From NCBI RefSeq assembly GCF_028368995.1, contig NZ_JAQNDL010000003.1, positions 2,604,001 through 2,668,000 of the forward strand: a DNA stretch of 64,000 nucleotides, read 5' to 3'. This document shows positions 1 to 8,904 of the stretch, piece after piece. Every line of letters starts with the position of its first letter. Position 1 is the first letter of the stretch. Both the position numbers and the translations under genes were made by a program. Below the pieces are notes generated by a model. It did not search any database. It was not told the origin of the DNA and worked only from the letters and a program-made list of their open reading frames with translations. This DNA is from Nannocystis bainbridge (GTDB lineage Bacteria > Myxococcota_A > Polyangia > Nannocystales > Nannocystaceae).

Positions 1-1170
1 GAGCCATGTCCCTGCGGCCACCCGCTCGCGGGCGAACCGGTCCATCGCCGTCACCCCTTCCCAGCGACCGTCGAGCCACCCGCTCGCCGTCTCGCGATCT
101 TTCACCACCCGGCCCCGCGCCAGCAGCCCCAGCGCGATCGCCAGCACCAGCCCGGCGCCGACCGCGACTGCCGGCCCGCGGCGCCTGAAGAACTTCTCGC
201 CCGCCTCGATCAGCAGCCACCCGACCAGCCCGGCCGTCAGCGCCGTCGCCACCACCAGGAACCGCCCGTAGGCCATGAAGTCGCCGCCGACCGACCACGC
301 GTAGCCCACCACCGCCGCGATCGGCAGCACCAGCGGCATGTGCCTCGCCCGCAGCAGCAGCGCCAGCGGCGTCAACCACACCAGCCGCAACGCGCTCGCC
401 CACGCGGCCACGTAGGCCACCCCGAACGTGTCGCGCAGCAGCCGGCCGTGCTGCTTGATCGCCCACGTGTTCGGCAGCCACTCCCCATAATAGGCGTGTC
501 GCCACAGCAGGTGCACCACCAGCGGCCCGCCCGCGATCACCGTCGCGATCGCCGCCTCGCGCAGCGGAGGCAACCGCTCACGCCTGCCCCCGAGGACATG
601 ACCGATCGACCAGACTATTAAAAACACCCCGATCGGCAGCACCGCGTCGGGTCGCGTCAATCCTGCCAGCGCCGTGAGCGTCCCTGCCCACCGCCAGCGC
701 CCCTGCGCCGTCGCTGCCATCGCCGCGATCGTCAGCGCCGCGGCCCACGACGTCTCGAGCCCGCCGTGGGCCCACACCACGTACTCCGGCGCCGCCGCCA
801 GCAGCAGCCCCGGGATCAGGTCCACCGCCGTCCACGGCCCGCTCGCCCCCCGCAGCCCCCGGATCAGCACGATCGTCGCCGCCGCTCCGGCCAGCGCCCC
901 CAGCTGCGTCAGCCACGGCGCCAGCGCCTCGGGCAGCGCTCCGAGACATGTCCCGAGGGCCAGCACGATCACCCACAGGAAATTCGTATAGCCCTCGACC
1001 CGCTCGCCGAGGTTGTACTCGAGCGCCCCGTGCTCGGCCAGGTTCCACGCGTAGCGGAACGAGATATACGCGTCGTCGCAGATGAACTGCCAGGCGCGCG
1101 CGTGCACCAGCAGCAGCGCCGCGGTCGCGGCCGCCAGCGCCATCGCGGCCCTGCTCTGCCCGGCCGGCAT
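1..1170 (-). CDS. GT-C superfamily membrane glycosyltransferase-like protein (3' end outside window)
   Basis: This reading frame is open from an ATG at 1170 to the left edge (390 codons, no stop), so the C-terminus is missing. The ATG overlaps the TGA stop of the upstream PilT-like gene as TGATG, suggesting translational coupling. After an Ala/Leu-rich first helix come two motifs that I recognise from AftB-like polyprenyl-phosphosugar transferases: FRYAWNLAEHGALEYN...GERVEGYTNF near residues 35-60 and WRHAYYGEWLPNTWAIK near residues 215-235. Many hydrophobic helices follow. A role in transferring sugars to envelope glycans at the membrane is inferred from family; substrate unknown. One 14-bp repeat unit (about 945-958) lies inside the gene. 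It is absent from simple ORF lists because it is truncated. Confidence 0.8.
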   Translation of the reverse strand, partial: MPAGQSRAAMALAAATAALLLVHARAWQFICDDAYISFRYAWNLAEHGALEYNLGERVEGYTNFLWVIVLALGTCLGALPEALAPWLTQLGALAGAAATIVLIRGLRGASGPWTAVDLIPGLLLAAAPEYVVWAHGGLETSWAAALTIAAMAATAQGRWRWAGTLTALAGLTRPDAVLPIGVFLIVWSIGHVLGGRRERLPPLREAAIATVIAGGPLVVHLLWRHAYYGEWLPNTWAIKQHGRLLRDTFGVAYVAAWASALRLVWLTPLALLLRARHMPLVLPIAAVVGYAWSVGGDFMAYGRFLVVATALTAGLVGWLLIEAGEKFFRRRGPAVAVGAGLVLAIALGLLARGRVVKDRETASGWLDGRWEGVTAMDRFARERVAAGTWL

Positions 1171-2732
1171 CACAGCGAGCGGCGCAGCGCCTCGGGGTCC
1201 TGCGCCGCGCCCATCGCCGCCTCGAGCGACACCTTGCGCGCCCGCACCAGCGCCGCCAGCGACTGCTCGAGCGACACCATCCCGTCGGCTCGACCGGTCT
1301 GGATCGCCGTGGCGATCTGGTGCCCGCGGCCCTCGCGGATCTGGGCCGCCACCGCCGAGGTCACCAGCATCTTCTCAAAAGCCACCGCCCGCTCGTTGCG
1401 CGACACCGGCACCAGCACCTGCGTCACGATCGCCCGCAGCGTGCCTGCCAGCTGCAGCCGCACCTGCGTCTGCTGGTGGCCCGAGAACCCGTCGATGATG
1501 CGGTCGACCGCCATCGCCGCCCCGGCCGCGTGCAGCGTCGAGAGCACCAGGTGGCCCGTCTCTGCCGCCGTGAGCGCCGCCGAGATCGTCTCCGGGTCGC
1601 GCATCTCGCCGACCAAAATGATGTCGGGCGCCTCGCGCAGCGACGCCCGCAGCCCCTCGGCGAAGCTCGACACGTCCTTGCCGACCTCGCGCTGGTGGAT
1701 CAGCGCCTTCTTGCTCGTGAACACGTGCTCGACCGGGTCCTCGAGCGTCACCACGTGCCGGGCCGCCGTGCGGTTGACGTGCTCGACCAGCGCCGCCAGC
1801 GTCGTCGACTTGCCCGAGCCCGTCGGCCCCGTGAACAGCACCAGCCCCGCCGGATAGCCGACCAGCGCCGTGAAGTCCTCCGGCAATCCGAGCTCCGCCA
1901 GCGTCGGCGCCTTGTCGCGCACCGGCCGGAGCGCCGCCGACAGCCCGCGCTGCTGGCGGAACACGTTGGCGCGGAAGCGCAGCCCGCCGAGGTCGAGCGC
2001 CGTGTCGACGCTGCCTGCCGCGCGCAGCCGGGCCCGCTGCTCCGGGCTCAGCACCTCGGCGAACAGCGCCGCGATCGCGGCCTCCGACGCCTGTGTCCCG
2101 ATCTCGCGCAGGTCGCCGGCCGTGCGCACCCGCGGCGCCAGCCCGGCCGAGAAGATCACGTCCGCCGCCCCCTCCCAGTGGGCCCGCTGCAGCACCCCAC
2201 GCAGCTCGTCGGCCGCCCGCTGCGCCTCCTCGTCGGGCTCTTCGGACATGTCCTCCGGGACATATTCGTGGACCACCGGCGCCGGCGCCGGCTGCACCGG
2301 CGCCTCGGTCCGGCGCCCAGGCGTCGGCGGTCGCACCGGCGGCGGCGGCGCGGGCGTGCGCACCGGCGGCAGGTCGGGCACCGGGTGGCTGTCCTGAGGG
2401 ACAGGTCTCGAAGCACCTGTCCCTGCGGTCACCCGCGCCTTGGCCAGGCTCAGGTGGTAGCGCCCGCCGTCGATCTTGAGCTCGCCGGAGAACCGCTGGC
2501 CCTCGAACGTGTGCTCGACCTTGACCGACTTGCGCAGGTCGAGCTCCTGGCGCTGCTCCGGCGTCACCAGGTCTTCGAAGAACATCGCCACCATCTCGTG
2601 GCTGACCTTCGGCATCGACAGCGGCACGTCGGCGCCGGCGCGTTTGAGCGAGGGGACGCGTTCGGAGGCGAGGACCAGGCCGTCGGCCTTCTGGGCGTCG
2701 AGGATCTTGAGCAGCGAGTCGATCGCGGCCAT
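1170..2732 (-). CDS. PilT-family type IV pilus/secretion ATPase with duplicated N-terminal domain
   Basis: 520 residues against about 350-380 for ordinary PilT. The C-terminal ATPase is complete: Walker A GPTGSGKSTT near residue 300, acidic Walker B DIILVGEMRDPET near residue 367 and the His-box region VLSTLHAAGA soon after. The extra length is a PilT-N-like domain at residues 1-100, a Pro-rich linker near 115-170, and a second, standard PilT-N domain. Family role: hexameric cytoplasmic motor for pilus retraction (twitching or gliding). The duplicated N-domain may change partner binding (inference). Start chosen at ATG 2732; a TATACC hexamer ends 7 bp upstream, suggesting a leaderless mRNA. 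No other pil gene is nearby. The linker DNA carries two sets of the 14-bp repeat. Confidence 0.88.
   Translation of the reverse strand: MAAIDSLLKILDAQKADGLVLASERVPSLKRAGADVPLSMPKVSHEMVAMFFEDLVTPEQRQELDLRKSVKVEHTFEGQRFSGELKIDGGRYHLSLAKARVTAGTGASRPVPQDSHPVPDLPPVRTPAPPPPVRPPTPGRRTEAPVQPAPAPVVHEYVPEDMSEEPDEEAQRAADELRGVLQRAHWEGAADVIFSAGLAPRVRTAGDLREIGTQASEAAIAALFAEVLSPEQRARLRAAGSVDTALDLGGLRFRANVFRQQRGLSAALRPVRDKAPTLAELGLPEDFTALVGYPAGLVLFTGPTGSGKSTTLAALVEHVNRTAARHVVTLEDPVEHVFTSKKALIHQREVGKDVSSFAEGLRASLREAPDIILVGEMRDPETISAALTAAETGHLVLSTLHAAGAAMAVDRIIDGFSGHQQTQVRLQLAGTLRAIVTQVLVPVSRNERAVAFEKMLVTSAVAAQIREGRGHQIATAIQTGRADGMVSLEQSLAALVRARKVSLEAAMGAAQDPEALRRSL
2244..2427. repeat. Two sets of 14-bp repeat units inside the PilT-like gene
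   Basis: At 2244-2271 two units lie head to tail and fold as ATGTCC-tccg-GGACAT. At 2386-2427 three units form CTGTCC-tgag-GGACAG and ACAGGT-N8-ACCTGT. Both sit in the low-complexity interdomain linker of the encoded protein. Confidence 0.7.
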
Positions 2733-2739
2733 GGCGCCC

Positions 2740-2745
2740 GGTATA
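2740..2745 (-). promoter_or_regulatory. Putative -10 element of the PilT-like gene
   Basis: TATACC on the minus strand ends 7 bp before ATG 2732. No Shine-Dalgarno-like sequence fits between them, so the transcript would be leaderless. No convincing -35 was seen. Confidence 0.45.
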
Positions 2746-2820
2746 GCGCGAGGGCCGGCGTCCTCGCCAGTGCTCGCCGTCCGATGCGCGCCCAGCCGGC
2801 CCGTGGCATCGTCGGGGCGC

Positions 2821-3723
2821 GTGCACGTGTTTTATTCCGACCAATTCGTGCTGCCGCTCCCGCCCGGCCACCGGTTCCCGATGGCCAAATACGCGGCCCT
2901 GCGCGCGCGCGTGGCCGCCAGCGGCCTGGTCGATCCCGCCGACATGCACGTGCCCGAGCGCGCCACCCCGGACCAGCTCGCCCTGGCCCACGACCCCGGC
3001 TACGTCGACCGCGTCTGCCGCGGCGAGCTCAGCGCCCGCGAGCAGCGCGAGATCGGCTTCCCCTGGTCCGAGGCCATGGTCGAGCGCTCGCTGCGGTCGA
3101 CCGGCGCCACCATCGGCGCCTGCCGGGCCGCGCTGATCCACGGCGGCTTCGCGGTCAACCTCGCCGGCGGCACCCACCACGCCTTCCGCGATCGCGGCGA
3201 CGGCTACTGCGTGTTCAACGACAGCGCCGTGGCGGCCCGCGTGATGCAGGCCGAACGCCGCGCCGCCCGCGTGCTCGTCGTCGACTGCGACGTCCACCAG
3301 GGCGACGGCACCGCCAGCATCCTCGCCGGCGACGACACGATCTTCACGTTCTCGATCCACGCCGCCAAGAACTACCCGTTCAAAAAACAGGAAAGCGACC
3401 TCGACATCCACCTGCCCGACCGCACCGGCGACGACGACTACCTCGCGGCGCTGGGGCGCGGCCTCACCGAGGCCCTCGGCCGCGCCAGCCCCGACCTCGC
3501 CATCTACCTGGCCGGCGCCGACCCCTACGAAGGCGACCGCCTCGGCCGCCTCGCCCTCACGAAGGAGGGCCTGGCCCAGCGCGATCACCTGGTCCTCGGG
3601 ACATTGCGAAAAGCACATGTCCCGACGGCCATCTCGATGGCCGGCGGCTACGCGAAGGAGCTCGACGACGTGGTCGAGATCCATTTTAAAACGGTGAGCA
3701 TCGCCGCCGAGCTCGCGCCCTGA
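2821..3723 (+). CDS. Histone deacetylase-family (AcuC/HDAC-like) amidohydrolase
   Basis: 300 residues, GTG start chosen because the family begins here (VHVFYSDQF...LPPGHRFPMAKY). Zn-hydrolase motifs are present: GGTHHAF near residues 116-122 (catalytic His pair), DCDVHQGDG near 155-163 (metal Asp and His) and AGADPYEGD near 230 (third metal Asp). The family removes acetyl or related acyl groups from lysines, polyamines or acetoin-type substrates; the substrate cannot be read from sequence. Cytoplasmic, no signal peptide. The gene stands alone. Two 14-bp repeat units at 3598-3625 encode LVLGTLRKAHVP, a stretch that aligns without gaps to what I remember of the family, so the repeat seems to replace rather than interrupt coding sequence. 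Confidence 0.88.
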   Translation: MHVFYSDQFVLPLPPGHRFPMAKYAALRARVAASGLVDPADMHVPERATPDQLALAHDPGYVDRVCRGELSAREQREIGFPWSEAMVERSLRSTGATIGACRAALIHGGFAVNLAGGTHHAFRDRGDGYCVFNDSAVAARVMQAERRAARVLVVDCDVHQGDGTASILAGDDTIFTFSIHAAKNYPFKKQESDLDIHLPDRTGDDDYLAALGRGLTEALGRASPDLAIYLAGADPYEGDRLGRLALTKEGLAQRDHLVLGTLRKAHVPTAISMAGGYAKELDDVVEIHFKTVSIAAELAP

Positions 3724-3783
3724 GCTCGCGGATCTCTCCGGGCTTCACACGTTCTGGAAGATCGAGCCGTCTCGCGTTGGCCG

Positions 3784-4791
3784 TCAGACCCGCCGGATCT
3801 TCGCCCCGAGCTCCTGCAGCCGCTGCATCGCGCGCTCCGGCTCGAGCAGGCTCTCCGGGTGATACAACCCGGGTTCCGGCGCCTCGTGCCCCGCGAGGCC
3901 GAGCAGCCTCTCGGTGGCCAGCGCCGCCCCGTACGCGCTGAGGTTCGCGTACACGTCGTCGTCGGTGATCTCGATCCGGACTTGCTTCGCGGCGCCCTCG
4001 TGATCCTCGCCGGCGATCTCGACGATCAACTCCGTCGCAGGCCCCCGGCCGCTCACCGCCTCGCGCGTCGCGAAATCGACGCGGATCGACCTCGCCTCGG
4101 TCGCGGCCGCGAGGCTGACCACGTCGAGCAGCGCCAGCACCCCGCCCTGGCGCTTCACCCCCGTGACATCGACGATCTCGCGCGCCGCCTCCTCGCCGGC
4201 GACCCACCGCCAAAGCCCGTCCTCGCGGATCAGCGCGCTGGGGAACGCGCTCCCGAGCCGCTCGAAGTCGGCCTGCGACGCCGGCCCGCCCTGATCCTCC
4301 GGATCGACGACCCCCGCCAGCGCGATCGACTCCACTTTCTTAAACTCGCGCGCGAGGTGCAGCGCCGCGAGCGTACCGACACCGCCGAACACGTGGCCGA
4401 GGAGCAAGATCGGCGCCCTCCCGGGGTTTTGAATGAAGTGCGCCACCTCGGGGCCGATCTCGAAGGCGAAGCTGGCGAACGACAGGTACGCGAGCCCCCG
4501 TGCCTGCGCGAACTTCAATGAATTCAGCCAGGGGTCCGTCAGCAGCGTGACGACCGCGCCGAAGCTCGCTCCCTCGAGACCCAGGTCCTCGCGCGCCAGG
4601 TCGACGCGCGTCGCCGTCGTCGGCCCGCCGATCTGCGCCGCCACGGCCGTGGCCTTCGCCACGTCACGAGCGGCCAGCACGATCGGCAATTCGGGGTGCA
4701 GGCGGCGCAGCGCCCTGGCGACGCGACGGCCGACCACCCCCGAGCCCCCGAGCAACAACACCGGATTCTTCATCGATGCAGACATACGCAT
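3784..4791 (-). CDS. NAD(P)-binding saccharopine dehydrogenase-like oxidoreductase (paralogue 1)
   Basis: 335 residues. The N-terminus has a Rossmann fingerprint GGSGVVGRRVARAL near residues 14-27, then VLAARD, as in saccharopine-dehydrogenase-like proteins. It is clearly paralogous to the next gene upstream: shared GGSGVVG, RRLHPELPI, a 'GP..ATR..RVDLAR'-type segment and a C-terminal RLLGLAG...PPGLYHPE block. ATG 4791 is preceded by AAGGGAG at a good distance. Probably the second gene of an operon with 4830-5840 (38-bp gap), divergent from a TetR regulator. The true substrate is unknown; lysine metabolism should not be assumed. Confidence 0.78.
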   Translation of the reverse strand: MRMSASMKNPVLLLGGSGVVGRRVARALRRLHPELPIVLAARDVAKATAVAAQIGGPTTATRVDLAREDLGLEGASFGAVVTLLTDPWLNSLKFAQARGLAYLSFASFAFEIGPEVAHFIQNPGRAPILLLGHVFGGVGTLAALHLAREFKKVESIALAGVVDPEDQGGPASQADFERLGSAFPSALIREDGLWRWVAGEEAAREIVDVTGVKRQGGVLALLDVVSLAAATEARSIRVDFATREAVSGRGPATELIVEIAGEDHEGAAKQVRIEITDDDVYANLSAYGAALATERLLGLAGHEAPEPGLYHPESLLEPERAMQRLQELGAKIRRV

Positions 4792-4829
4792 GAACTCCCT
4801 TCATCTCTCAAGGACAGCAACAGTCGGCC

Positions 4830-5840
4830 TCAAGCCCGACGGGTCTGCGTGCCGAACTCCGCCAGCCGGCGCAGCAGGTACTCCGGCTCGACGATCACGT
4901 GCGGCAGATAGAGCCCCGGCGGCACCGCCGGGCCGCCTGCGAGGCCGAGCAGCCGCTCGACGCCGACCGCGACGCCGACCGCGGTGACCGGCGCCTGCCC
5001 CTCTGGATGGACCAGCTCGATGCGCACGCGGCCGCTCGTACCATCGCTGCGCGTGCCGGCGATCTCGACCACGATCTCGGTGGAGAACGGCTCGCCGCGG
5101 CGACGGCTGGCAGACTCGCCGACGGCGACGTCGGTGCGGATCGATCTCGCCCCGGTCGCGGTGCCGAGGCTCAGGACATCGAGCATCGAGTAGGCCTGCC
5201 CGGTCATCGCGCGCCCGTCGACGGCCGTGAACACGCGCTCGGCCGCGGGCCCGCCGATCCACTGCCACTTGCCGCCCGCGAGCACCAGCGCGCTCGTCTG
5301 CGCCTTCGTCTGCCGCTCGAGGTCGGCGTAGGCCGCCGGCCCGCCGACGTCCTGCTCGTCGAGCACCGCGGCGATCTCGATCGACTCGACGCTGCGGAAC
5401 TCGCGGACGCCTCGCAGCGCCGCCGCCGTGGCCGCGCCCGCCAGCCAGCTGCCGGCCATGAGGATCGGCGCGCTCCTGGGTCTCGCCACGTGCAGCCCGA
5501 CCACGGGCCCGAGCTCGAACGCCACCGTCGAGATCTCGAGGTAGGGGATCTCGCGCGCCTGGGCGAACCCGACCGAGTGCAGCGTGTCGTCCTTCACGAA
5601 CATCACCACCGCGCCGAACCTGCGCTCGGCCGGCTGCCCGAGGTCGGCGCGCGCGAGGTCGACGGCGACGGCATCGGCGTTGCCGAGCTCGCGGGCCACG
5701 GCGCGCGCCTTTTCGAGGTCGCGTCCGCCGATCGTGATCGGCAATTCGGGGTGGAGTCGGCGCAGGATCTGGGCGGCGCGCGAACCGACGACGCCGGAGC
5801 CGCCGATGATGAGGACGGGTGCTTGGGTGCTCGTGGACAT
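4830..5840 (-). CDS. NAD(P)-binding saccharopine dehydrogenase-like oxidoreductase (paralogue 2)
   Basis: 336 residues from ATG 5840 (MSTSTQAPVLIIGGSGVVGS); the open frame runs much further upstream but crosses the TetR gene, so the extension is spurious. GAGG lies about 8 bp before this ATG. Rossmann motif GGSGVVG at residues 13-19. Paralogue of 3784-4791 across its whole length. It is divergent from the TetR gene at 6003 with an inverted-repeat operator in the 160-bp gap, so induction by a TetR ligand is likely (inference). Confidence 0.78.
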   Translation of the reverse strand: MSTSTQAPVLIIGGSGVVGSRAAQILRRLHPELPITIGGRDLEKARAVARELGNADAVAVDLARADLGQPAERRFGAVVMFVKDDTLHSVGFAQAREIPYLEISTVAFELGPVVGLHVARPRSAPILMAGSWLAGAATAAALRGVREFRSVESIEIAAVLDEQDVGGPAAYADLERQTKAQTSALVLAGGKWQWIGGPAAERVFTAVDGRAMTGQAYSMLDVLSLGTATGARSIRTDVAVGESASRRRGEPFSTEIVVEIAGTRSDGTSGRVRIELVHPEGQAPVTAVGVAVGVERLLGLAGGPAVPPGLYLPHVIVEPEYLLRRLAEFGTQTRRA

Positions 5841-5908
5841 GACAAAACCTCGCTCTCGCGCGGCGGACTGAACCGCCGCGAGTGGCCATGACGCCGGGCT
5901 GGCGCCGC

Positions 5909-5927
5909 AACTTACTCTTAGTAAGTT
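5909..5927. promoter_or_regulatory. TetR-type operator (8-3-8 inverted repeat)
   Basis: AACTTACT-ctt-AGTAAGTT is a perfect 8-bp inverted repeat with a 3-bp spacer. It lies between the divergent oxidoreductase pair and the TetR gene, and its AT content contrasts with the GC-rich surroundings. It is the expected binding site for the adjacent TetR dimer. Confidence 0.75.
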
Positions 5928-6002
5928 ACGGATGGTAATATGGCCCGACGGTGCTACTGTCAAGGACGGCCCGCGAAGAAATCTCGAGGCGACACGACGA
6001 CG

Positions 6003-6593
6003 ATGACGGGGACCACGACCAGCCGACTGCCGAAGGCCGAGCGACGCACGCAGCTGCTCGAGACCGCCCAGCAGATCGTGCGCGAGGAAGGGACCGACGC
6101 GCTGACGCTCGGCCGCCTCGCCGAGCGCGCCGGCGTCAGCAAGCCGATCACCTACAACCACTTCGAGACGCGCTCGGGCCTGCTCGTCGCCCTCGCGCGC
6201 GAGGTCGACGACCGCAGCATCGCCACCTTGCACGAGGCCCTGAAGCGCACGCGCCCGCGCCTGCCCGACGTCGCCCGCGTGCTCGGCACCGCGTACATGC
6301 GCTGCTACTCGCAGAACGGCCCCGAGTGGCTGGCCATCCTCGCCGCGCTCAAGGGCGACAGCGCGATGGAGTCGGTGCAAGAGGAGCTGCTCGACCGCTA
6401 CGTCACGATCTACCGCACCGCCCTGGCCCCGCTCACCGAGCTGACGCCGCGCGAGCTCCAGCGCCGCTGCGTCGCCATCATCGGCGCCGCCGAAGCCCTC
6501 GGCCGCGACCTGTCCCGCGGCCGCCTCGACGAACCCGCCGCCGCCGCGACCCTGACCTCGCTGATCGTCGCCTGGCTCGGCAAGCAAGGTTGA
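6003..6593 (+). CDS. TetR/AcrR-family transcriptional regulator
   Basis: 196 residues from ATG 6003. An in-frame ATG at 5940 would add 21 residues without family similarity and would overlap a possible TAATAT -10, so I prefer 6003; no strong ribosome binding site decides it. The N-terminal helix-turn-helix is typical: LTLGRLAERAGVSKPITYNHFETRSGLL near residues 36-62. The C-terminal ligand domain is variable as usual. It probably represses the divergent oxidoreductase operon and itself through the operator at 5909-5927 (inference from position). Confidence 0.88.
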   Translation: MTGTTTSRLPKAERRTQLLETAQQIVREEGTDALTLGRLAERAGVSKPITYNHFETRSGLLVALAREVDDRSIATLHEALKRTRPRLPDVARVLGTAYMRCYSQNGPEWLAILAALKGDSAMESVQEELLDRYVTIYRTALAPLTELTPRELQRRCVAIIGAAEALGRDLSRGRLDEPAAAATLTSLIVAWLGKQG

Positions 6594-6656
6594 AACGACG
6601 CGCCCGCGATCGACCTCGCGATCATGAAGCGCAGCGCCCTGCTCGGCCGCTGATCC

Positions 6657-8051
6657 TCACCGCAGGCGATCGAGCTCGCCGGTGCAGTCGAGCTTCGCGC
6701 CGTTCTTGAGCGGCACCGAAGTCAGCCCGACCGCGTCGCGCTCGACCCCCATCGCCCGGGCGATCGACACCAGCAGGCGGTTGTGCGGCGGGCCTTGCAG
6801 CTCGTCGCCGAGCAGGCCGGGCACCACGTTCGTCTGCCGCCAGTGGATGTACCGCCCCGGCTTGTCGAAGTATCCCGTCCCGCCGGCCAGCACCACCGGC
6901 AGGCGATGGAGCTGATGCTCGGGCGTCCCCAGCTCGCTCGACCACACCACCAGCGTATCGTCGAGCAGCGTCCCGCCGGCGCTCGGGATGTCCTCGAGCA
7001 CATCCAGCAGCTTCGCCACGTCGTTCGCGTGGTAGCGGCCGAAGTTGGCCATCACCTGCGCCGCGACCGGGTCGCTCGACACCGCGTGGGCGAAGTCGTT
7101 GTGGATGTCGCCGGGCGGCGCCCCGACCTGCTCGTTGCGCAGGCCCCACAGCGCCAGCAAACCGACGCGGGTCAGGTCGCACGACAGCGCCAGCGCCGTC
7201 AGCGTCGTGAACAGCTGCGTGCGCTGGTCGTACCACGCCGGGTCTTCCCACGGCGCCGCCGCCCCCGGCGGGTCCGGCACCTCACATGGCTTTTGGGACA
7301 GCGCCTCCAGCTGCAGCTCGAGCGCGCGCAGCAGGTCGCGGTGTTGCTCGACCTTGAGGCGGTCATCCGCGCCGAGCCGGGGCGCCACCGCCGAGAACTG
7401 CGCCCGCGCCAGCTCGACCACCGCGCTCTGGCGGGCCCGGATCGCCGCCGCGTCGCTCGACAGCGGCGCCTCGCCGTCGGGGAACAGCCGCGTGTAGAGC
7501 TCGGCCGGCTCGTAGATGTACGGCAGCGTCTTGCCGCCCGGATCGTACGAGTAGGGCCAGCTGCCGTGCGACACCTGCAGCGAACCGATCTGGCCCGGCT
7601 CGGCGATCGCCGCCGCCACGATCTGGTCGATCGAAGGCCCTTGCGCGTGCGCCGGCCCGTTCTCGAGCTCGACCGCCTGCGTGCCCGTCAGCGCCGTCGC
7701 GTGCCCCTCCTTGTGCTCGTTGAGCGCGGTCGTCATCCCGACCGCGTTGCCGAGCCCGTCGAGGATCGAAAGCCGCGCGCGGTGGCGGTGCAGGGGTCGC
7801 AAGATCTCGCTGAACTCCGCTTCGGCGAGCGGCGAGAGCGGCGCCTCCCAGTCCGCGTCCTCCGACGGATCGCCGGGGCGCATGCGCCAGCGCGGGTACA
7901 CCGCGCCGTGCTCCGTCATCACCACCAGCAGGCGTCGCACCGGCGCCTCGGCCTGTGCTCTCGCGCCGCGCGGCAGCAGCGACGGCAGGCACAGCGCCCC
8001 CAACCCGAGTCCCAGCCCGCCGCGCAGCCACGTGCGGCGCGAGGTCGTCAT
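6657..8051 (-). CDS. DUF1552 exported protein
   Basis: 464 residues. Begins MTTSRRTWLRGGLGLGLGAL, an RR-containing N-terminus followed by a hydrophobic stretch and ARAQA, consistent with Tat export. Then RRLLVVMTEHGAVYPRWRM and later segments characteristic of DUF1552 (GNAVGMTTALNEHKEGHATALTG, SIDQIVA, VWSSELGTPEHQLHRLPVVLAGG near residue 380). The family usually sits beside DUF1592/DUF1588 cytochrome-like proteins in planctomycetes and myxobacteria; here it stands alone, though a cytochrome-like lipoprotein lies at 60141-61985. Biochemical function unknown; a sulfatase/phosphatase-like fold has been suggested for such proteins. Confidence 0.82.
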   Translation of the reverse strand: MTTSRRTWLRGGLGLGLGALCLPSLLPRGARAQAEAPVRRLLVVMTEHGAVYPRWRMRPGDPSEDADWEAPLSPLAEAEFSEILRPLHRHRARLSILDGLGNAVGMTTALNEHKEGHATALTGTQAVELENGPAHAQGPSIDQIVAAAIAEPGQIGSLQVSHGSWPYSYDPGGKTLPYIYEPAELYTRLFPDGEAPLSSDAAAIRARQSAVVELARAQFSAVAPRLGADDRLKVEQHRDLLRALELQLEALSQKPCEVPDPPGAAAPWEDPAWYDQRTQLFTTLTALALSCDLTRVGLLALWGLRNEQVGAPPGDIHNDFAHAVSSDPVAAQVMANFGRYHANDVAKLLDVLEDIPSAGGTLLDDTLVVWSSELGTPEHQLHRLPVVLAGGTGYFDKPGRYIHWRQTNVVPGLLGDELQGPPHNRLLVSIARAMGVERDAVGLTSVPLKNGAKLDCTGELDRLR

Positions 8052-8238
8052 CGACGCGTCTCCGTCGCGCGGGTCGACTCCGCGCCTGCGCCTGGGCGCA
8101 CGATCGCGCCCGCATGTGGGCTCTCGACGGCGAGCGTGTCGCTGTTGCGGACATGCACATGCATCGCTCGCGCGGCCATCGCTGTCACCCTACGAGGCCC
8201 GTCGCGGTGGGTCAAGGCGCTCTCGCGGCGAGAGCGCG

Positions 8239-8268
8239 TTGACACGTTCGCGCGAGCTTCTTTAAAGT
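8239..8268 (+). promoter_or_regulatory. Promoter of the STAS cassette, probably leaderless
   Basis: TTGACA at 8239-8244, 18-bp spacer, TAAAGT at 8263-8268, then 8 bp to the GTG start at 8277. Transcription should begin at or just before the start codon. Confidence 0.6.
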
Positions 8269-8276
8269 GACAGGCA

Positions 8277-8903
8277 GTGTCGGTCACGATCGAGGGCGAG
8301 CGCGTCGACCAGCTGCTGCGCATCATCGTGGCCGCCGCCACCGGCGACTACGAGCTGCGGGTCCCGCTGCTCGAAGAGGACGACGACGAGTTCCTCGAGG
8401 TCGAGCTCGGCGTCAACTACTTGCTCGAGGAGCTGGCGCTCGGCAAGGCCAAGAGCGACAGCCAGCGCCAGCAGCTCGAGGTGCGCGCCGAGGAGCTGGC
8501 CCACCAGCAGAGCGAGCTCGTGCAGGCGCTGTCGACCCCGGTGATCGCCGTGTGGCCGGGCGTGCTGGCGCTGCCGCTGGTCGGTCGCGTCGACGACGAG
8601 CGGGCCGCCACGATCACCGCCGTCTTGCTCGAGCGCGTCGCCGCCGAGCGTGCCACCCACGTCATCCTCGATCTCACCGGCGTCGGTGCGATCGCCGGCA
8701 ACACCATGCCGGCGCTGCTCCGCATGGTCCGCGCGATCGGCCTGCTCGGCGCCAGCTGCCTGCTCACCGGCATCAGCGCGCCCGTCGCCCAGCAGATCGT
8801 CGCGCTCGGGGCCGCCGAGGGCGGCGCGCCGGTGCGTGCGCTGGCCCAGCTGAGCGACGCGCTCGCGCTCGTGCTGGCCCAGAAAGGCGCGCTGGGGCGC
8901 TGA
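8277..8903 (+). CDS. RsbR-like STAS-domain protein A
   Basis: 208 residues. Residues about 1-80 form a short N-terminal module (VDQLLRIIVAAATGDYELRVPLLEEDDDEFLEVELGVNYLLEEL) resembling the HAMP-like segment found before RsbR-type STAS domains; then a linker helix. Residues about 85-200 are a STAS domain with the usual ALSTPVIAVWPGVLALPLVGRVDDERA start and the conserved LDLTGVGAIAGNTMPALL strand-loop-helix. In most RsbR/RsbS proteins the loop carries D-S/T-x; here it is GVGAIAGNTM, so a phosphoacceptor Thr is possible at the NT. No kinase or phosphatase gene adjoins. First of four tightly packed genes; stop TGA is 1 bp before the next ATG. Confidence 0.82.
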   Translation: MSVTIEGERVDQLLRIIVAAATGDYELRVPLLEEDDDEFLEVELGVNYLLEELALGKAKSDSQRQQLEVRAEELAHQQSELVQALSTPVIAVWPGVLALPLVGRVDDERAATITAVLLERVAAERATHVILDLTGVGAIAGNTMPALLRMVRAIGLLGASCLLTGISAPVAQQIVALGAAEGGAPVRALAQLSDALALVLAQKGALGR

Positions 8904-8904
8904 C

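Noticed and set aside
4830..6587. 585-codon minus-strand frame as one gene
   Set aside because: The upstream 249 codons run antisense through the TetR gene and are not protein-like; a proper start with GAGG is at 5840.
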